Of a stretch of DNA of 64,000 nt, positions 46,903-55,789 are shown one piece after another (position 1 is the stretch's first letter; every line of letters begins with the position of its first letter). Under the pieces are notes generated by a model. That model did not search any database, was not told where the DNA came from, and saw only the letters and a program-made list of their open reading frames with translations. The position numbers and the translations under genes were made by a program. Source of the stretch: Cesiribacteraceae bacterium YIM B00369 (GTDB lineage Bacteria > Bacteroidota > Bacteroidia > Cytophagales > Cyclobacteriaceae); contig JAFMYY010000001.1 of assembly GCA_017948555.1 (NCBI GenBank), positions 420,880-484,879 on the forward strand, written 5' to 3'.

Positions 46903-47682
46903 ATGAAAAAGTCTTTTCTTGATAAGAATAATGAGGAGGTGGTATTCCGGCATGGCGGGGAGCATTATTCCACGCCGGGCATTTTCAAAAAGAGAGATGG
47001 AATGCTTAAGAACCGCGATTTTAAAAAGCGGGCTTTTACGGTTGGAGTGGGTGGCCCTGTTGGAACAGGTAAAACCGCACTTTTAAAGTCGCTATGCGAG
47101 GCAATGCGTGATAAGTACCAGCTGGCTGTGGTTACGAACGATATTTTTACCAAAGAAGATGCTGAATTCCTCATCCGGAATAATGCACTTACCGCCGACA
47201 GAATCGTGGGCGTGGAAACTGGTGGGTGTCCTCATGCAGCCATCCGGGAAGATGTATCGTCCAACCTTAATGCACTGGAAGACCTGATGGAGAAATTCGA
47301 TAATAATATTGACTTTCTTTTTGTGGAAAGCGGTGGCGATAATCTTGCTGCACACTTCAGCCGTGAGCTGGTAGACTATTCTATTTATGTAATTGACGTT
47401 TGCGGTGGTGATAAAATTCCCCGTAAAGGAGGCCCCGGTATTACCCAGGCCGACCTTCTGCTTATAAATAAAATTGACCTTGCACCAATGGTAGGCGCCG
47501 ACCTTGGCGTAATGGACCGTGATTCTAAAAAAATGCGTGGCGAAGGTCCGTTTATTTTCACAAGGGTCCGGGATGGTGAAGGCCTGCCTGAAATTATCAG
47601 CCATATTGAAAAGGCTAAAGAAGAAGCAATAAAGAATCCAAAGCCAAAACCGGATTTTGGTAATCTAAGACCGGTTTTGTGA
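46903..47682 (+). CDS. ureG: Urease accessory GTPase UreG with N-terminal extension
   Basis: 259 residues. The SIMIBI GTPase domain begins near residue 42 ([21 protein letters not shown], with Walker A about 50-58). The nickel-binding CPH motif is in [12 protein letters not shown], with [28 protein letters not shown] and [10 protein letters not shown] following. It hands nickel to the urease-UreDF complex. About 40 residues precede the usual start, including [12 protein letters not shown] with two histidines. An in-frame ATG at 47002 (M34) would remove most of the extension, so the start is not certain, but the region upstream of 46903 has the CAA-rich leader typical of this genome. A strong terminator follows. 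Confidence 0.93.
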   Translation: MKKSFLDKNNEEVVFRHGGEHYSTPGIFKKRDGMLKNRDFKKRAFTVGVGGPVGTGKTALLKSLCEAMRDKYQLAVVTNDIFTKEDAEFLIRNNALTADRIVGVETGGCPHAAIREDVSSNLNALEDLMEKFDNNIDFLFVESGGDNLAAHFSRELVDYSIYVIDVCGGDKIPRKGGPGITQADLLLINKIDLAPMVGADLGVMDRDSKKMRGEGPFIFTRVRDGEGLPEIISHIEKAKEEAIKNPKPKPDFGNLRPVL

Positions 47683-47709
47683 GTTCCGGTCCGTTATCAA
47701 TAACCGTAC

Positions 47710-47743
47710 AGGGAGTAGAGGGAAACCTTTACTCCCTTTTTTT
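47710..47743 (+). terminator. Rho-independent terminator after ureG
   Basis: An 8-bp stem AGGGAGTA/TACTCCCT with a 12-base loop, then seven T. It begins 28 bases after ureG and closes the urt-ure operon. Confidence 0.85.
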
Positions 47744-48030
47744 GAAATTTTTTGGTAAGGAAGCAAAGAGGTAACGTAATGAAAACCCAGTATATGTAAT
47801 GCTGCCTGATGAGTAATAAAGGTTTTTGTTTTAAGTAATGATCTGTTGAGTAATTGATTATCAGCGAATAGGGATGGAGTTATCATCCATTTTTTGTATG
47901 TAATTAACCAGCTTCAATTGCTGAAAATTCTATTTTTATCCTCGATATATTTATGGCAAAATGAGAGGATGAGGAAAAAAGCTTTTCAGATAAATACCTC
48001 TCATAAACAACAATATATAACCTCAATTTT

Positions 48031-48417
48031 ATGAAAGTTTGGGAATCTTCAATGTTGCGGATTGATCTTGATGAAAATGCAAAATTATTAACACAAACCT
48101 GGAAAGGTTTTGGGAGTTCACAGTTGTTCAGGGAAGGGATAGAGAAAACGCTACAGATTTTTGTTCAGAAAAAATGTGCTCTTCTTCTTGCTGACTCTTC
48201 TGCAGGTGCTGTTGTAAAAAAAGAAGATACTGATTATGCCGTACAAATTGCGGCGGAACTTGCCAGGGGTGGCCTTAAAGCCCAGGCTTTTGTGTTGCCG
48301 GCCAATGCTTTTGTAAAAGTTTCAGTAAATAATTTTACTAAAGGTGCCGGACTTTATCCTATTCAGTATTTTGATGATGCGATAAAAGCGAGGGAGTGGC
48401 TGCTTTCTCAGAATTAA
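48031..48417 (+). CDS. Small STAS/SpoIIAA-like protein
   Basis: 128 residues, cytoplasmic. The pattern (short N-terminal strands, TWKGFGSSQLFREGIEKTLQIFVQKKCALLLADSS broken here into its strand-helix units, a helix and a final DDAIKAREWLLSQ) fits the STAS/SpoIIAA-like fold seen in many small Bacteroidetes proteins annotated as hypothetical. No partner kinase is adjacent. It is preceded by 348 bases that hold the ureG terminator and otherwise nothing recognised. Its stop overlaps the convergent lipoprotein stop by four bases. The fold call is moderate and the function unknown. Confidence 0.65.
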   Translation: MKVWESSMLRIDLDENAKLLTQTWKGFGSSQLFREGIEKTLQIFVQKKCALLLADSSAGAVVKKEDTDYAVQIAAELARGGLKAQAFVLPANAFVKVSVNNFTKGAGLYPIQYFDDAIKAREWLLSQN

Positions 48418-49262
48418 TTGTTTTTCATTCCTTCTTCTACCCAAACCCTGAATATTTCAATTTCTTCTTCTGTTAAAGTGCTATGCCGCGGGGGTGGCAT
48501 TTGTCTGTTTTGCGTTTTTTGTACAATATTTTCGCCACTTTCCTTTATAGTCTCATAAGTAGTATAGGCCGGAAAAGAGCTGGCATCATGGCAGCCACTG
48601 GAATTACATTTTGCTTCCATGAGAGGGAAGAGATGTTGAGAAAAACTAACCCCTTCTGCTTTGCCTGTAGCCTTAAGTGTTACATTAGCAGGAGGCATTT
48701 TAAAAGTAACAGGATCTGCAGTGGAATCAGCTAAAACACCATTGTCTCCTGCCCAGTGAGAAAAAACAAAGGGTGATTCTAATTGAGAGCGGAGCCAGGT
48801 GGTTTGCCCTCTTTCAAAATGCCAGCTGCCTGCTCCGTTTTCAATAGTTAACTTGTACAGGTTTGTATTTTCCTCAATGTTGTAGGTAATGGTATCAGCG
48901 GCTCCTGCTACTGGTACCATTTTGCCATCAGTCAAAAACACTACCACTGTATGTTGTCCGGCCTGGTTTGGAAAAAGCTGTAATTCTCTTTTTTCAATTT
49001 CCACCGGGTCCTCTCCATTAAGGGAATATGCCATTCCATTATCTACCCTTCTTAAGTCCCAGTTGGCTAAATCAACTTTTATGGCGGGTGCAGAGGAAAA
49101 TGTGCCTCCGTCTGCAGGTTCGGTAATGGATAGGAAAGGGGTATTATTAATGGGGTCAGTTTCTTTTTCTTCCACCCCTTCATCCTGACAGGAGGCAATA
49201 AAAAGGAGTCCTGCGATAATCAGGCAGAAGGTGAATTTTGGCTTCAATCCAAAGATGATCAT
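48414..49262 (-). CDS. Lipoprotein with InlB-type repeat and atypical cytochrome c motif
   Basis: 282 residues. The lipoprotein signal is IIAGLLFIASCQDEG (C near 25). An Ig-like region follows (about 40-125), then a bacterial B-repeat-like segment (about 135-200, with SHWAGDNGVLADSTADPVTF and MPPANVTLKATG). The C-terminal cytochrome-c-like domain (about 205-282) has the haem motif CNSSGCH, a CX4CH instead of CX2CH, and later QMPPPRHSTLTEEEIEIF, which supplies the methionine ligand context. It lies 34 bases downstream of the PQQ-type dehydrogenase gene on the same strand and may accept its electrons. Haem attachment to CX4CH is known from other families but is inferred here. Confidence 0.75.
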   Translation of the reverse strand: MIIFGLKPKFTFCLIIAGLLFIASCQDEGVEEKETDPINNTPFLSITEPADGGTFSSAPAIKVDLANWDLRRVDNGMAYSLNGEDPVEIEKRELQLFPNQAGQHTVVVFLTDGKMVPVAGAADTITYNIEENTNLYKLTIENGAGSWHFERGQTTWLRSQLESPFVFSHWAGDNGVLADSTADPVTFKMPPANVTLKATGKAEGVSFSQHLFPLMEAKCNSSGCHDASSFPAYTTYETIKESGENIVQKTQNRQMPPPRHSTLTEEEIEIFRVWVEEGMKNN

Positions 49263-49296
49263 AGTGCAGTGGTGTTTAATAAGGTGTAGGTTTTAC

Positions 49297-51474
49297 TTAC
49301 CTCTTCTGGAAAAGATGATGATGTATTTTACCGGTTTCTTCAAAAACCAGCATGTAAATTCCTGCAGGTAGTGTGGAAATATTCAGTACTGTTGTGTTTG
49401 CCAGCTCCTCTGAATTTAGCAAAAGCTTTCCATTGTTGTCGAAAACTGAAGCTTTCCCGGGTACATCAGAAAAAATAGTTAATTGGTTTGTAGCAGGATT
49501 TGGCCAGAACTTTATGCCGGTTGTATTGGGTTTAGCTGCTGCAGTAACTCCTTTTACCTGAAAGGCATGAAACTCATGGTCACTTCCTCCCTTCCCGTCT
49601 GTTACGGTGAGGGTGATAATATACTCTCCGCCATAGGAGTAGGTGTGTTCGGCAGTGACCCCTGCGGCTTCTGTTTCATCACCAAAATCCCAGGTGTAGG
49701 TGAGTTCATCATCCTCAGCATCAGTAGAGCCGGTAGCATCCACAGTAATAAGTAAAGGGGCATTGCCTGTTTCAGGGGAAACGGTGAATCTTGCAGTTGG
49801 AGCAGTGTTTACTGTATTTCCGGAAACATTAATTACCCTGCTTGCATAATCGCTGTACCCGTTTTCATCTGTTACAGTCAGGCTGATAGTGAAGCTTCCC
49901 CTCCTTGTAAAAGTGTGGGTGGCGGTTTCACCCTGCTGAACTTCCGACTCATCGCCAAAATCCCATTTAAATTCCAATTCGTCACCATCCGCATCAGAAG
50001 AGGCTGAAGCGTTTACCGTAACAGTAAATGGAGCGTCGCCTCCTTCACCTGGTGTAATGCTGAAGGCTGCCCGGGGCGTTGCATTATCCGGATTTGTGCT
50101 GGTACCATCATTTATAGTATATATATGGCCGCCTGCTTTCGTGAAGAGTAAGATCTCGCCATTGTTCAGGCGTGCGAAGCGAAGATCCACCCGGTTTTCT
50201 TTAACAAAGTCATTAAAAACAGTTTCAGTACCAGCAGGTGTAATTATTTTTGCTTTTTTGAGCGGGTATTGCTTTCCCTGTTCAAGGGCCTCCAGTGGTG
50301 CATGAAAAATGTCGCCATACAATATATCCCCCAGGAAAAACTGCCCCTGGAACCTGGGAGAATGGTTCGCCAGCCAGGTAAAACCAAGACTAACGGCAAC
50401 GCCTTCACTATGGTCATATTGGGCTACCGGATAATAAAATTCCTGATTGTCAGCTGCAGGCAGGGGGTAAACTTTCTTATCATTCCTGTTATAATCGAAA
50501 GTGCCCTCACGGCTGTCCCATCCATAATTTCCACCCTTCTCAATTAAGTTTACCTCTTCAATATTGTGCTGGCCTATATCACCTATAAAAAGAAGGATTT
50601 CTCCGTTCCTTTGTTCAAAAGCCATGCGGTGGGGGTTTCTGAAACCATAGGCCCAGATTTCTTCCACGCTTCCGGCTTCCCCGACAAACGGATTGTCTGC
50701 AGGAATACCATAATTGCCGTTTTTGCTGTCAGAGCCTTCAGGGTCAATTCTCCAGACCGACCCCATAAAGCTTCTTTTACTTGCAACATTCCGGTATTTG
50801 CCTGCTTCAGATGCCCCACCTTCTCCATTACAAATATAAAGAAGCCCATAATCAGGGTCGCCCTCTTTTGCATAGGGGTTAAAGGATATATCCTGTGTGC
50901 CATGGATAGCAGTCGTAAAATCCATACGCACTAATTCTTTTTTAGTGCCACTGAAGACAGGCGCATTTAAATCGTTTGTTTGCCAGCGCGTAATTACCCA
51001 CTGCAGTTCAATTCTGCTGTTGTCGACAGGAATAAAATCGGCAGTTTTAGTGTTTCTCTGCTCAGCATGAGTAGTGTAAAATATTCCATTCTCTGCGTAC
51101 TCAGGGTGGAAGGCAAACGCTCCCGATCCCGTGCCTTTACCAGGGCTGTCAATAAATTTTGTAAAGTAGTTGCGAAAATCAAGGTAAAGGCTGTGGTTAC
51201 CCTCCTCATCCAGGAAGTAAAGGTAGCCGTTTAAGTCAATTACCGCCAGGCGGCCTGACTCATCAGGGATTTCCCTGATCATGTTTATACGTGCCCTGTT
51301 ATCTACATGGCCTCTGATTCCTGCAGGAATTTGAGCAAACTCACTAAGGTGAATACGGAGGTCAGAAAAAGGAATAGGGGTGGGGATGGGGTTGGATAGT
51401 TGGCCGTAAAGCGGCAGGCAGGCAAAAGTAGTGGCTGCAAAAAATGAATTTTTTAAAATGGTAAAGACACTCAT
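49297..51474 (-). CDS. PQQ-type sugar dehydrogenase with two PKD domains and a T9SS sorting domain
   Basis: 725 residues. After a signal peptide (about 1-24, ending in YGQ) comes a six-bladed glucose/sorbosone dehydrogenase (GSDH) propeller (about 30-465), with DESGRLAVIDLNGYLYFLDE, GTGSGAFAFHPEYAENGIFY, GFRNPHRMAFE and GGNYGWDSREG. These resemble soluble PQQ glucose dehydrogenase and Hedgehog-interacting-protein-like enzymes. Two PKD domains follow (about 475-560 and 565-650, each with WDFGDE). The C-terminal 75 residues (FWPNPATNQLTIF, then AGIYMLVFEE) are a type IX sorting domain, so export to the surface is expected. It is probably co-transcribed with the haem lipoprotein. The true substrate and PQQ use are inferred. 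Confidence 0.85.
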   Translation of the reverse strand: MSVFTILKNSFFAATTFACLPLYGQLSNPIPTPIPFSDLRIHLSEFAQIPAGIRGHVDNRARINMIREIPDESGRLAVIDLNGYLYFLDEEGNHSLYLDFRNYFTKFIDSPGKGTGSGAFAFHPEYAENGIFYTTHAEQRNTKTADFIPVDNSRIELQWVITRWQTNDLNAPVFSGTKKELVRMDFTTAIHGTQDISFNPYAKEGDPDYGLLYICNGEGGASEAGKYRNVASKRSFMGSVWRIDPEGSDSKNGNYGIPADNPFVGEAGSVEEIWAYGFRNPHRMAFEQRNGEILLFIGDIGQHNIEEVNLIEKGGNYGWDSREGTFDYNRNDKKVYPLPAADNQEFYYPVAQYDHSEGVAVSLGFTWLANHSPRFQGQFFLGDILYGDIFHAPLEALEQGKQYPLKKAKIITPAGTETVFNDFVKENRVDLRFARLNNGEILLFTKAGGHIYTINDGTSTNPDNATPRAAFSITPGEGGDAPFTVTVNASASSDADGDELEFKWDFGDESEVQQGETATHTFTRRGSFTISLTVTDENGYSDYASRVINVSGNTVNTAPTARFTVSPETGNAPLLITVDATGSTDAEDDELTYTWDFGDETEAAGVTAEHTYSYGGEYIITLTVTDGKGGSDHEFHAFQVKGVTAAAKPNTTGIKFWPNPATNQLTIFSDVPGKASVFDNNGKLLLNSEELANTTVLNISTLPAGIYMLVFEETGKIHHHLFQKR

Positions 51475-51724
51475 TGTTGTATTTTTTTTACAAAATACAA
51501 TTCATATTTAATTTATCGCTGTGAATATATGTTTTATTTTGATAAAAAGTCAATATTAAGAATAATATGCTACTTGCGCGTTATTATTCAGAATGCATAC
51601 ATATGCTGAACCAGATTGTATGCCCTTAATATAATCCTGAAATTCGGGCAGGGAAAATTACTTTTCTTCCCTGCGGAAAGGAATGGGAGATTATCTGTTA
51701 TAGTTTATCTGGTTAAAAAAATCC

Positions 51725-52579
51725 TCAGAATCTTCTGGTGTAAAAATCAAACCCAAGCAAGTTATCTGCTGCTAAATGAGCGGCCAGCCGGCGGATAAAA
51801 GGATCAAGGTCCAGGCGCCTGATGCCCATAGCCCGGAAAGATATTAGCCCCGGCTTAATTTCATCAGCCACACAAATAAGGTCCTGCTGACCTTTTGCAT
51901 AATTTTCGTGGCCGGAATCGGCGGGGGTATTTAGGGAATGGAAAAACCCGCTTAGTTCCTGGAAAGCGTCGCCGGATTCATCGCCTGCCAGGAAGCCATT
52001 GATAAAATGATTGTACCTTCCGAAGATCCCTGTTGAGCGGGGGTTATTTCCTTCAGGCGCATACGAGAGGTTGTCGACAAGAAAAGGGATGCCATTCTTT
52101 TGGATGTGAATTGAAGAGTGGTAACCGGTAAAGCTGAACTGCTCCCCGGATTCGGCTCTGCCGGAAGAAAACCAGTCAACAGTTAAAAGTACACTTCCTT
52201 CTTCCAGTTCCCATGCCTGATTCTGGCTGATAATGCTTTTAGTGTGCGGAATCAGGGGATCAGGGAAAAAGACAGCGAGTCCGTTTTTTCCTACCTTTCC
52301 CCTGATTATCTGTTCTGCAGCTTTTCCGTTTTCCGACTTAAATACTCTGCTGTTCGATTGTGTGGTAAGCAAAAAGCGGCTGCTCTCCTGCACATTTATT
52401 GAAAGATTAACCTTATCGCCCGCTACCAGGCCGCCCCCATAACCGGAAAGAACCGCATGGGCTGCAGTTAAGCAGGCAGGGTTTAGGATCTTAAGTGGCT
52501 GAACTGATTTTAAGGTAATCAGTCTGGATTTATCTTTTACACTGGCAACTTCTATTTCACTCCACTGTGCTTCGCTCAC
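51725..52579 (-). CDS. ureD: Urease accessory protein UreD (UreH)
   Basis: 284 residues of the UreD family, the scaffold that binds apo-urease and recruits UreF and UreG for nickel delivery. Landmarks are NPACLTAAHAVLSGYGGGLVAGD (first half), LLTTQSNSRVFKSENGKAA and VFFPDPLIPHTKS. The start is a GTG at 52579. It lies on the opposite strand and about 4 kb from ureG, separated by an unrelated STAS-like gene and the dehydrogenase/lipoprotein pair. It is the only UreD in the window, so it must serve the urease here. Its promoter region is 52580-52885. Confidence 0.92.
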   Translation of the reverse strand: MSEAQWSEIEVASVKDKSRLITLKSVQPLKILNPACLTAAHAVLSGYGGGLVAGDKVNLSINVQESSRFLLTTQSNSRVFKSENGKAAEQIIRGKVGKNGLAVFFPDPLIPHTKSIISQNQAWELEEGSVLLTVDWFSSGRAESGEQFSFTGYHSSIHIQKNGIPFLVDNLSYAPEGNNPRSTGIFGRYNHFINGFLAGDESGDAFQELSGFFHSLNTPADSGHENYAKGQQDLICVADEIKPGLISFRAMGIRRLDLDPFIRRLAAHLAADNLLGFDFYTRRF

Positions 52580-52885
52580 TTTGGTATTTTTTTATAATTC
52601 AGAATGGAAGGTTAATTTATTGTATTCCTGAAATACACTGCCGGATTTCAATGTAATTCCCGCTTCTGCGTCGGCCCTTCTTTATATGTTCCACGTGAAT
52701 TTTACTATTCAGGAATACTGCATAGGACAGGGCATAATACCTTCCAAAATTTGTGAAACTATTCATATTATGCAAGAAAAGACCAATGAGGAAGCATGAT
52801 ATTTCAGAATTTATAAAACAGCACGGTTTGTGCCTTCCAAAATGATCCTGCCACAGCTATGTAGAGCTATTTTCCCTGCAAATGC
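52580..52885. other. Intergenic region with a spaced 10-bp inverted repeat
   Basis: 306 bases upstream of ureD. TATTCCTGAA (52623-52632) and its exact reverse complement TTCAGGAATA (52708-52717) lie 75 bases apart, with CCACGTG (52691-52697) near the second arm. They could bracket a decayed element or be paired operator sites. No coding frame was seen. Confidence 0.4.
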
Positions 52886-53392
52886 CTACCCCCTGGCAGT
52901 AGCCTTTATATTTTTAATCATCTTCTCTAAACTATCTTTTGCTGAATTCAAACCTTTACCGTCAGTTTGATATACATTATAGGTTTGACTTTCATTAATT
53001 TTATCATCTTTTAGTTCAGGTCCGGGTTTTATCGGTAAATGATCAATTTGATTTTTAGGTATATGAAATTTAACTGTTTCAAAATTAGCTACCTGGGCAA
53101 TGCCTGTTAAAAAGTCTGCCTCTATCTCTGCATAAAGATCAAATGTAACTATTTTGAATTTCATTACTTTTTCGGAAAAAGGCTCTGCATTGAAAATCTC
53201 AATCAGTTTACCGGCTATTTCAGTTTTTCTTTTTGGCAGGTACTTTACATCAAGAACGTAGATTAAAAGCGCAAGTAAGAGAACAAAGGAAATGATGGTT
53301 ACGGAGGAAATATTGAAATAAAAGCCTGTTACTGCGGCAATCATCAAAATCAGGAAATGCCCTATAAAAAATTTTTTGAAATAGCCTTCCAT
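52886..53392 (-). CDS. Membrane protein of unknown function
   Basis: 168 residues with two closely spaced membrane helices (FFIGHFLILMIAAVTGFYF and TIISFVLLLALLIYVLDVKYL, about 7-48) and a soluble, charged C-terminal domain of about 120 residues that probably faces the cytoplasm. No recognised domain. The phrase TFDLYAEIEADFLTGIAQV is a possible amphipathic segment. It stands alone between ureD and the lipoprotein at 53597. Confidence 0.6.
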   Translation of the reverse strand: MEGYFKKFFIGHFLILMIAAVTGFYFNISSVTIISFVLLLALLIYVLDVKYLPKRKTEIAGKLIEIFNAEPFSEKVMKFKIVTFDLYAEIEADFLTGIAQVANFETVKFHIPKNQIDHLPIKPGPELKDDKINESQTYNVYQTDGKGLNSAKDSLEKMIKNIKATARG

Positions 53393-53596
53393 ATTGATTG
53401 TTGTTTATTTCCAATGGCTGCGTATAAAAGCAGGCAGGCAATGGCTGTCAGTTTTTAATCTGAATAAAAGATTGTTTTTTTATGTTATTGTAACTGGCTT
53501 ATACCATTGTATTGTTATGTAAAATTCTGATATTCTCAGTCCCTTTTTAAAGAAATGACGTTCTATAGAAACCAAACTTCAACGGACTGCAACATC

Positions 53597-54250
53597 ATGA
53601 GAAAATTATGTTTTACCCTGACCCTTTTTATTGGTTTTTCATGTGGGGAAAGTACCTCATCTGATCCTGCGGAAAAATATGCTCCTGAGAGAGGGACCGG
53701 CACTACTGCAGAGGTTTCCATGATTTCTGCTGATTCATCGCACAGCTTGAAAAACATGGAGGATATTAAAAGAGAGTACGCTAATTTAACATCCGCGCTG
53801 CAAAGCAACAATATAGATTCTGTTTCCTTCAGCTATAACTGTTATGATGAGAAAAAGGGCAAAGTTATATACTTCTCAGATGGTGATGGACTCCGGCTCT
53901 TAAGGCATACCTACAATGAATACAGCCATTTTTCAGGCACAGATGAATATTTTGTAAAAGATGACTCTCTGTTTTTTGTCTTTTATGATCATGTTTCGTG
54001 GAGTTTCACAGGAGAAGGTGAAACAAAGGATAATGTAACAGAAAACCGGTTTTACATCATTGATGGAAAGCCCATCAAGTGCCTGGAAAAGAAATTTACT
54101 ATAAGATCGTCTTCTTCAGGAAACATGCAGCCACAGGCGGCGGAAAATAAAGAAACAGACTGCTCCTCGTTTGATGATGTGACAGATAAGTTCGGATTGC
54201 TCCTCAAATACAGGAACCGGGAAAGTGATCTTACCTGCCTTGAGAAATAA
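53597..54250 (+). CDS. Predicted lipoprotein of unknown function
   Basis: 217 residues beginning with a short lipoprotein signal (MRKLCFTLTLFIGFSCGES, lipidated C near 17). The mature part has alternating strands (GKVIYFSDGDGLRLLRHTYN, YFVKDDSLFFVFYDHVSW) consistent with a beta-sandwich or repeat fold. I start at 53597 to place the signal at the N-terminus; an in-frame ATG at 53555 would add 14 polar residues before it. It has no recognised family and lies upstream of the M16 peptidase pair in the same direction, 175 bases apart. Confidence 0.6.
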   Translation: MRKLCFTLTLFIGFSCGESTSSDPAEKYAPERGTGTTAEVSMISADSSHSLKNMEDIKREYANLTSALQSNNIDSVSFSYNCYDEKKGKVIYFSDGDGLRLLRHTYNEYSHFSGTDEYFVKDDSLFFVFYDHVSWSFTGEGETKDNVTENRFYIIDGKPIKCLEKKFTIRSSSSGNMQPQAAENKETDCSSFDDVTDKFGLLLKYRNRESDLTCLEK

Positions 54251-54425
54251 AATCCACACGAATTCCCTCTGCTGAAAAGCGGCAGGGTGATTACAATGCT
54301 TACACCCACTTTCTCATCCCGAAATAAAGAGGGGACCGTTTGTGTAATATATTTTGTAAATATTACCATTAATTCCTTACTTTAATCTTATATTTTTTTA
54401 GTAAACAAAAGTTAACTACACTCTG

Positions 54426-55787
54426 ATGACTAAAAGGCTCTCTCTTATAATGCTTGGCCTTGTGCTTTATTTTGGTGCTTTTGCGCAAAATAAAGAGATT
54501 AAATTTGAGGAATTTGATCTGGATAACGGCTTGCACGTAATTCTGCACAAGGATGCTTCCACTCCCATTGTGGCGGTTACGGTTATGTACCATGTAGGTG
54601 CAAAAAACGAAAAACCCGGCCGTAGCGGCTTTGCCCACTTTTTTGAACACCTTCTGTTTGAAGGTTCAGAAAATATTGGGCGTGGTGAATTTATGAGCAT
54701 GGTGAAATCTGCCGGCGGGGCGCTTAATGCAAATACTACCCAGGACCGGACCTTTTATTATGAAATTCTTCCTTCAAACCAGCTGGAACTTGGGCTTTAT
54801 ATGGAATCGGAGCGGATGCTTCATGCCAAAATTGACTCTGTAGGAGTGGAAACCCAGCGCGAAGTAGTGAAGGAAGAAAAGCGCCAGCGGATTGATAATG
54901 TACCCTATATGTCTTTCCAGGAAGAAATTTTTAAGCGTGCCTTTAAAGAGCACCCATACCGCTGGACTACCATTGGCTCTATGGAAGATTTAGATGCTGC
55001 TGAGTTTAGCGAAGTTATGGAGTTTTATAAGGAATATTATGTGCCGGGCAATGCCACTCTTTCCATTGCAGGTGATATTGATATTGAAGAAACCAAAGAG
55101 CTGGTTAAAAAATATTTTTCCGAAATACCAAAGGGCGATGAGCCTTTCAGGCCAAATATTGAAGAGCCGGAAATGCAGACTGAAATAAGAGATACTGTTT
55201 ATGACAACATACAGTTACCAGCTGTTTTTCAGGCTTACCGCATGCCGGGGCAGGGAACGGACGATTATTATGCCCTTAATATGCTTACCACCTTATTAAG
55301 CGGAGGACCAAGTGCCCGCCTGCAAAAGCGTTTGGTGGATAAAGAGCAAAAAGCATTGCAGGTAGCTGCTTTTCCTTATGCGCTGGAAGATTACGGGCTG
55401 TTCATTACCCTTGGGCTGGTAAATCAGGGAGTTCCGCTTCCTGAGCTTGAAAACGCCATGAATGAGGAGTTTGAAAAGGTGAAAACTGAACTGGTGAGTG
55501 AACGTGAATTTCAGAAGGTAAAGAACCAGATAGAAAGTGATTTTGTAAGCAGCAACGCAACAGTAGCGGGTATTGCAGAAAGCCTGGCAAATTACCATGT
55601 GTATTTTGGCGATGCTAATCTCATTAATACCGAAATAGAACGCTTTAATAAAGTAACCCGCGAGGATTTGCAAAGAGTAGCTCAAAAGTACCTGAGGCCC
55701 GAAAACAGGGTGGTGCTGTACTACCTGCCAAAAAGTGAACAACCACAGAGTGAAACCGCTGATTCCGGAACTGAAAAAGGGAAATAA
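54426..55787 (+). CDS. M16-family zinc metallopeptidase, catalytic partner
   Basis: 453 residues with a signal peptide (LSLIMLGLVLYFGAFAQ) and two insulinase-type domains. The inverted zinc motif HxxEH is H71-F-F-E74-H75 in FAHFFEHLLFEGS, with the third ligand expected in TQREVVKEEKRQR (near 150). The C-terminal Peptidase_M16_C domain includes YALNMLTTLLSGGPSARLQK. It is expected in the periplasm. The next gene (2-base gap) encodes a second M16 protein lacking the zinc motif, so the pair would form a heterodimer of active and inactive subunits, as known for other two-gene M16 pairs. Confidence 0.92.
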   Translation: MTKRLSLIMLGLVLYFGAFAQNKEIKFEEFDLDNGLHVILHKDASTPIVAVTVMYHVGAKNEKPGRSGFAHFFEHLLFEGSENIGRGEFMSMVKSAGGALNANTTQDRTFYYEILPSNQLELGLYMESERMLHAKIDSVGVETQREVVKEEKRQRIDNVPYMSFQEEIFKRAFKEHPYRWTTIGSMEDLDAAEFSEVMEFYKEYYVPGNATLSIAGDIDIEETKELVKKYFSEIPKGDEPFRPNIEEPEMQTEIRDTVYDNIQLPAVFQAYRMPGQGTDDYYALNMLTTLLSGGPSARLQKRLVDKEQKALQVAAFPYALEDYGLFITLGLVNQGVPLPELENAMNEEFEKVKTELVSEREFQKVKNQIESDFVSSNATVAGIAESLANYHVYFGDANLINTEIERFNKVTREDLQRVAQKYLRPENRVVLYYLPKSEQPQSETADSGTEKGK

Positions 55788-55789
55788 CT

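Noticed and set aside
48414..52579. Mobile-element insertion splitting the urease genes
   Set aside because: No transposase, terminal repeats or target duplication were seen; rearrangement is only inferred from gene order.
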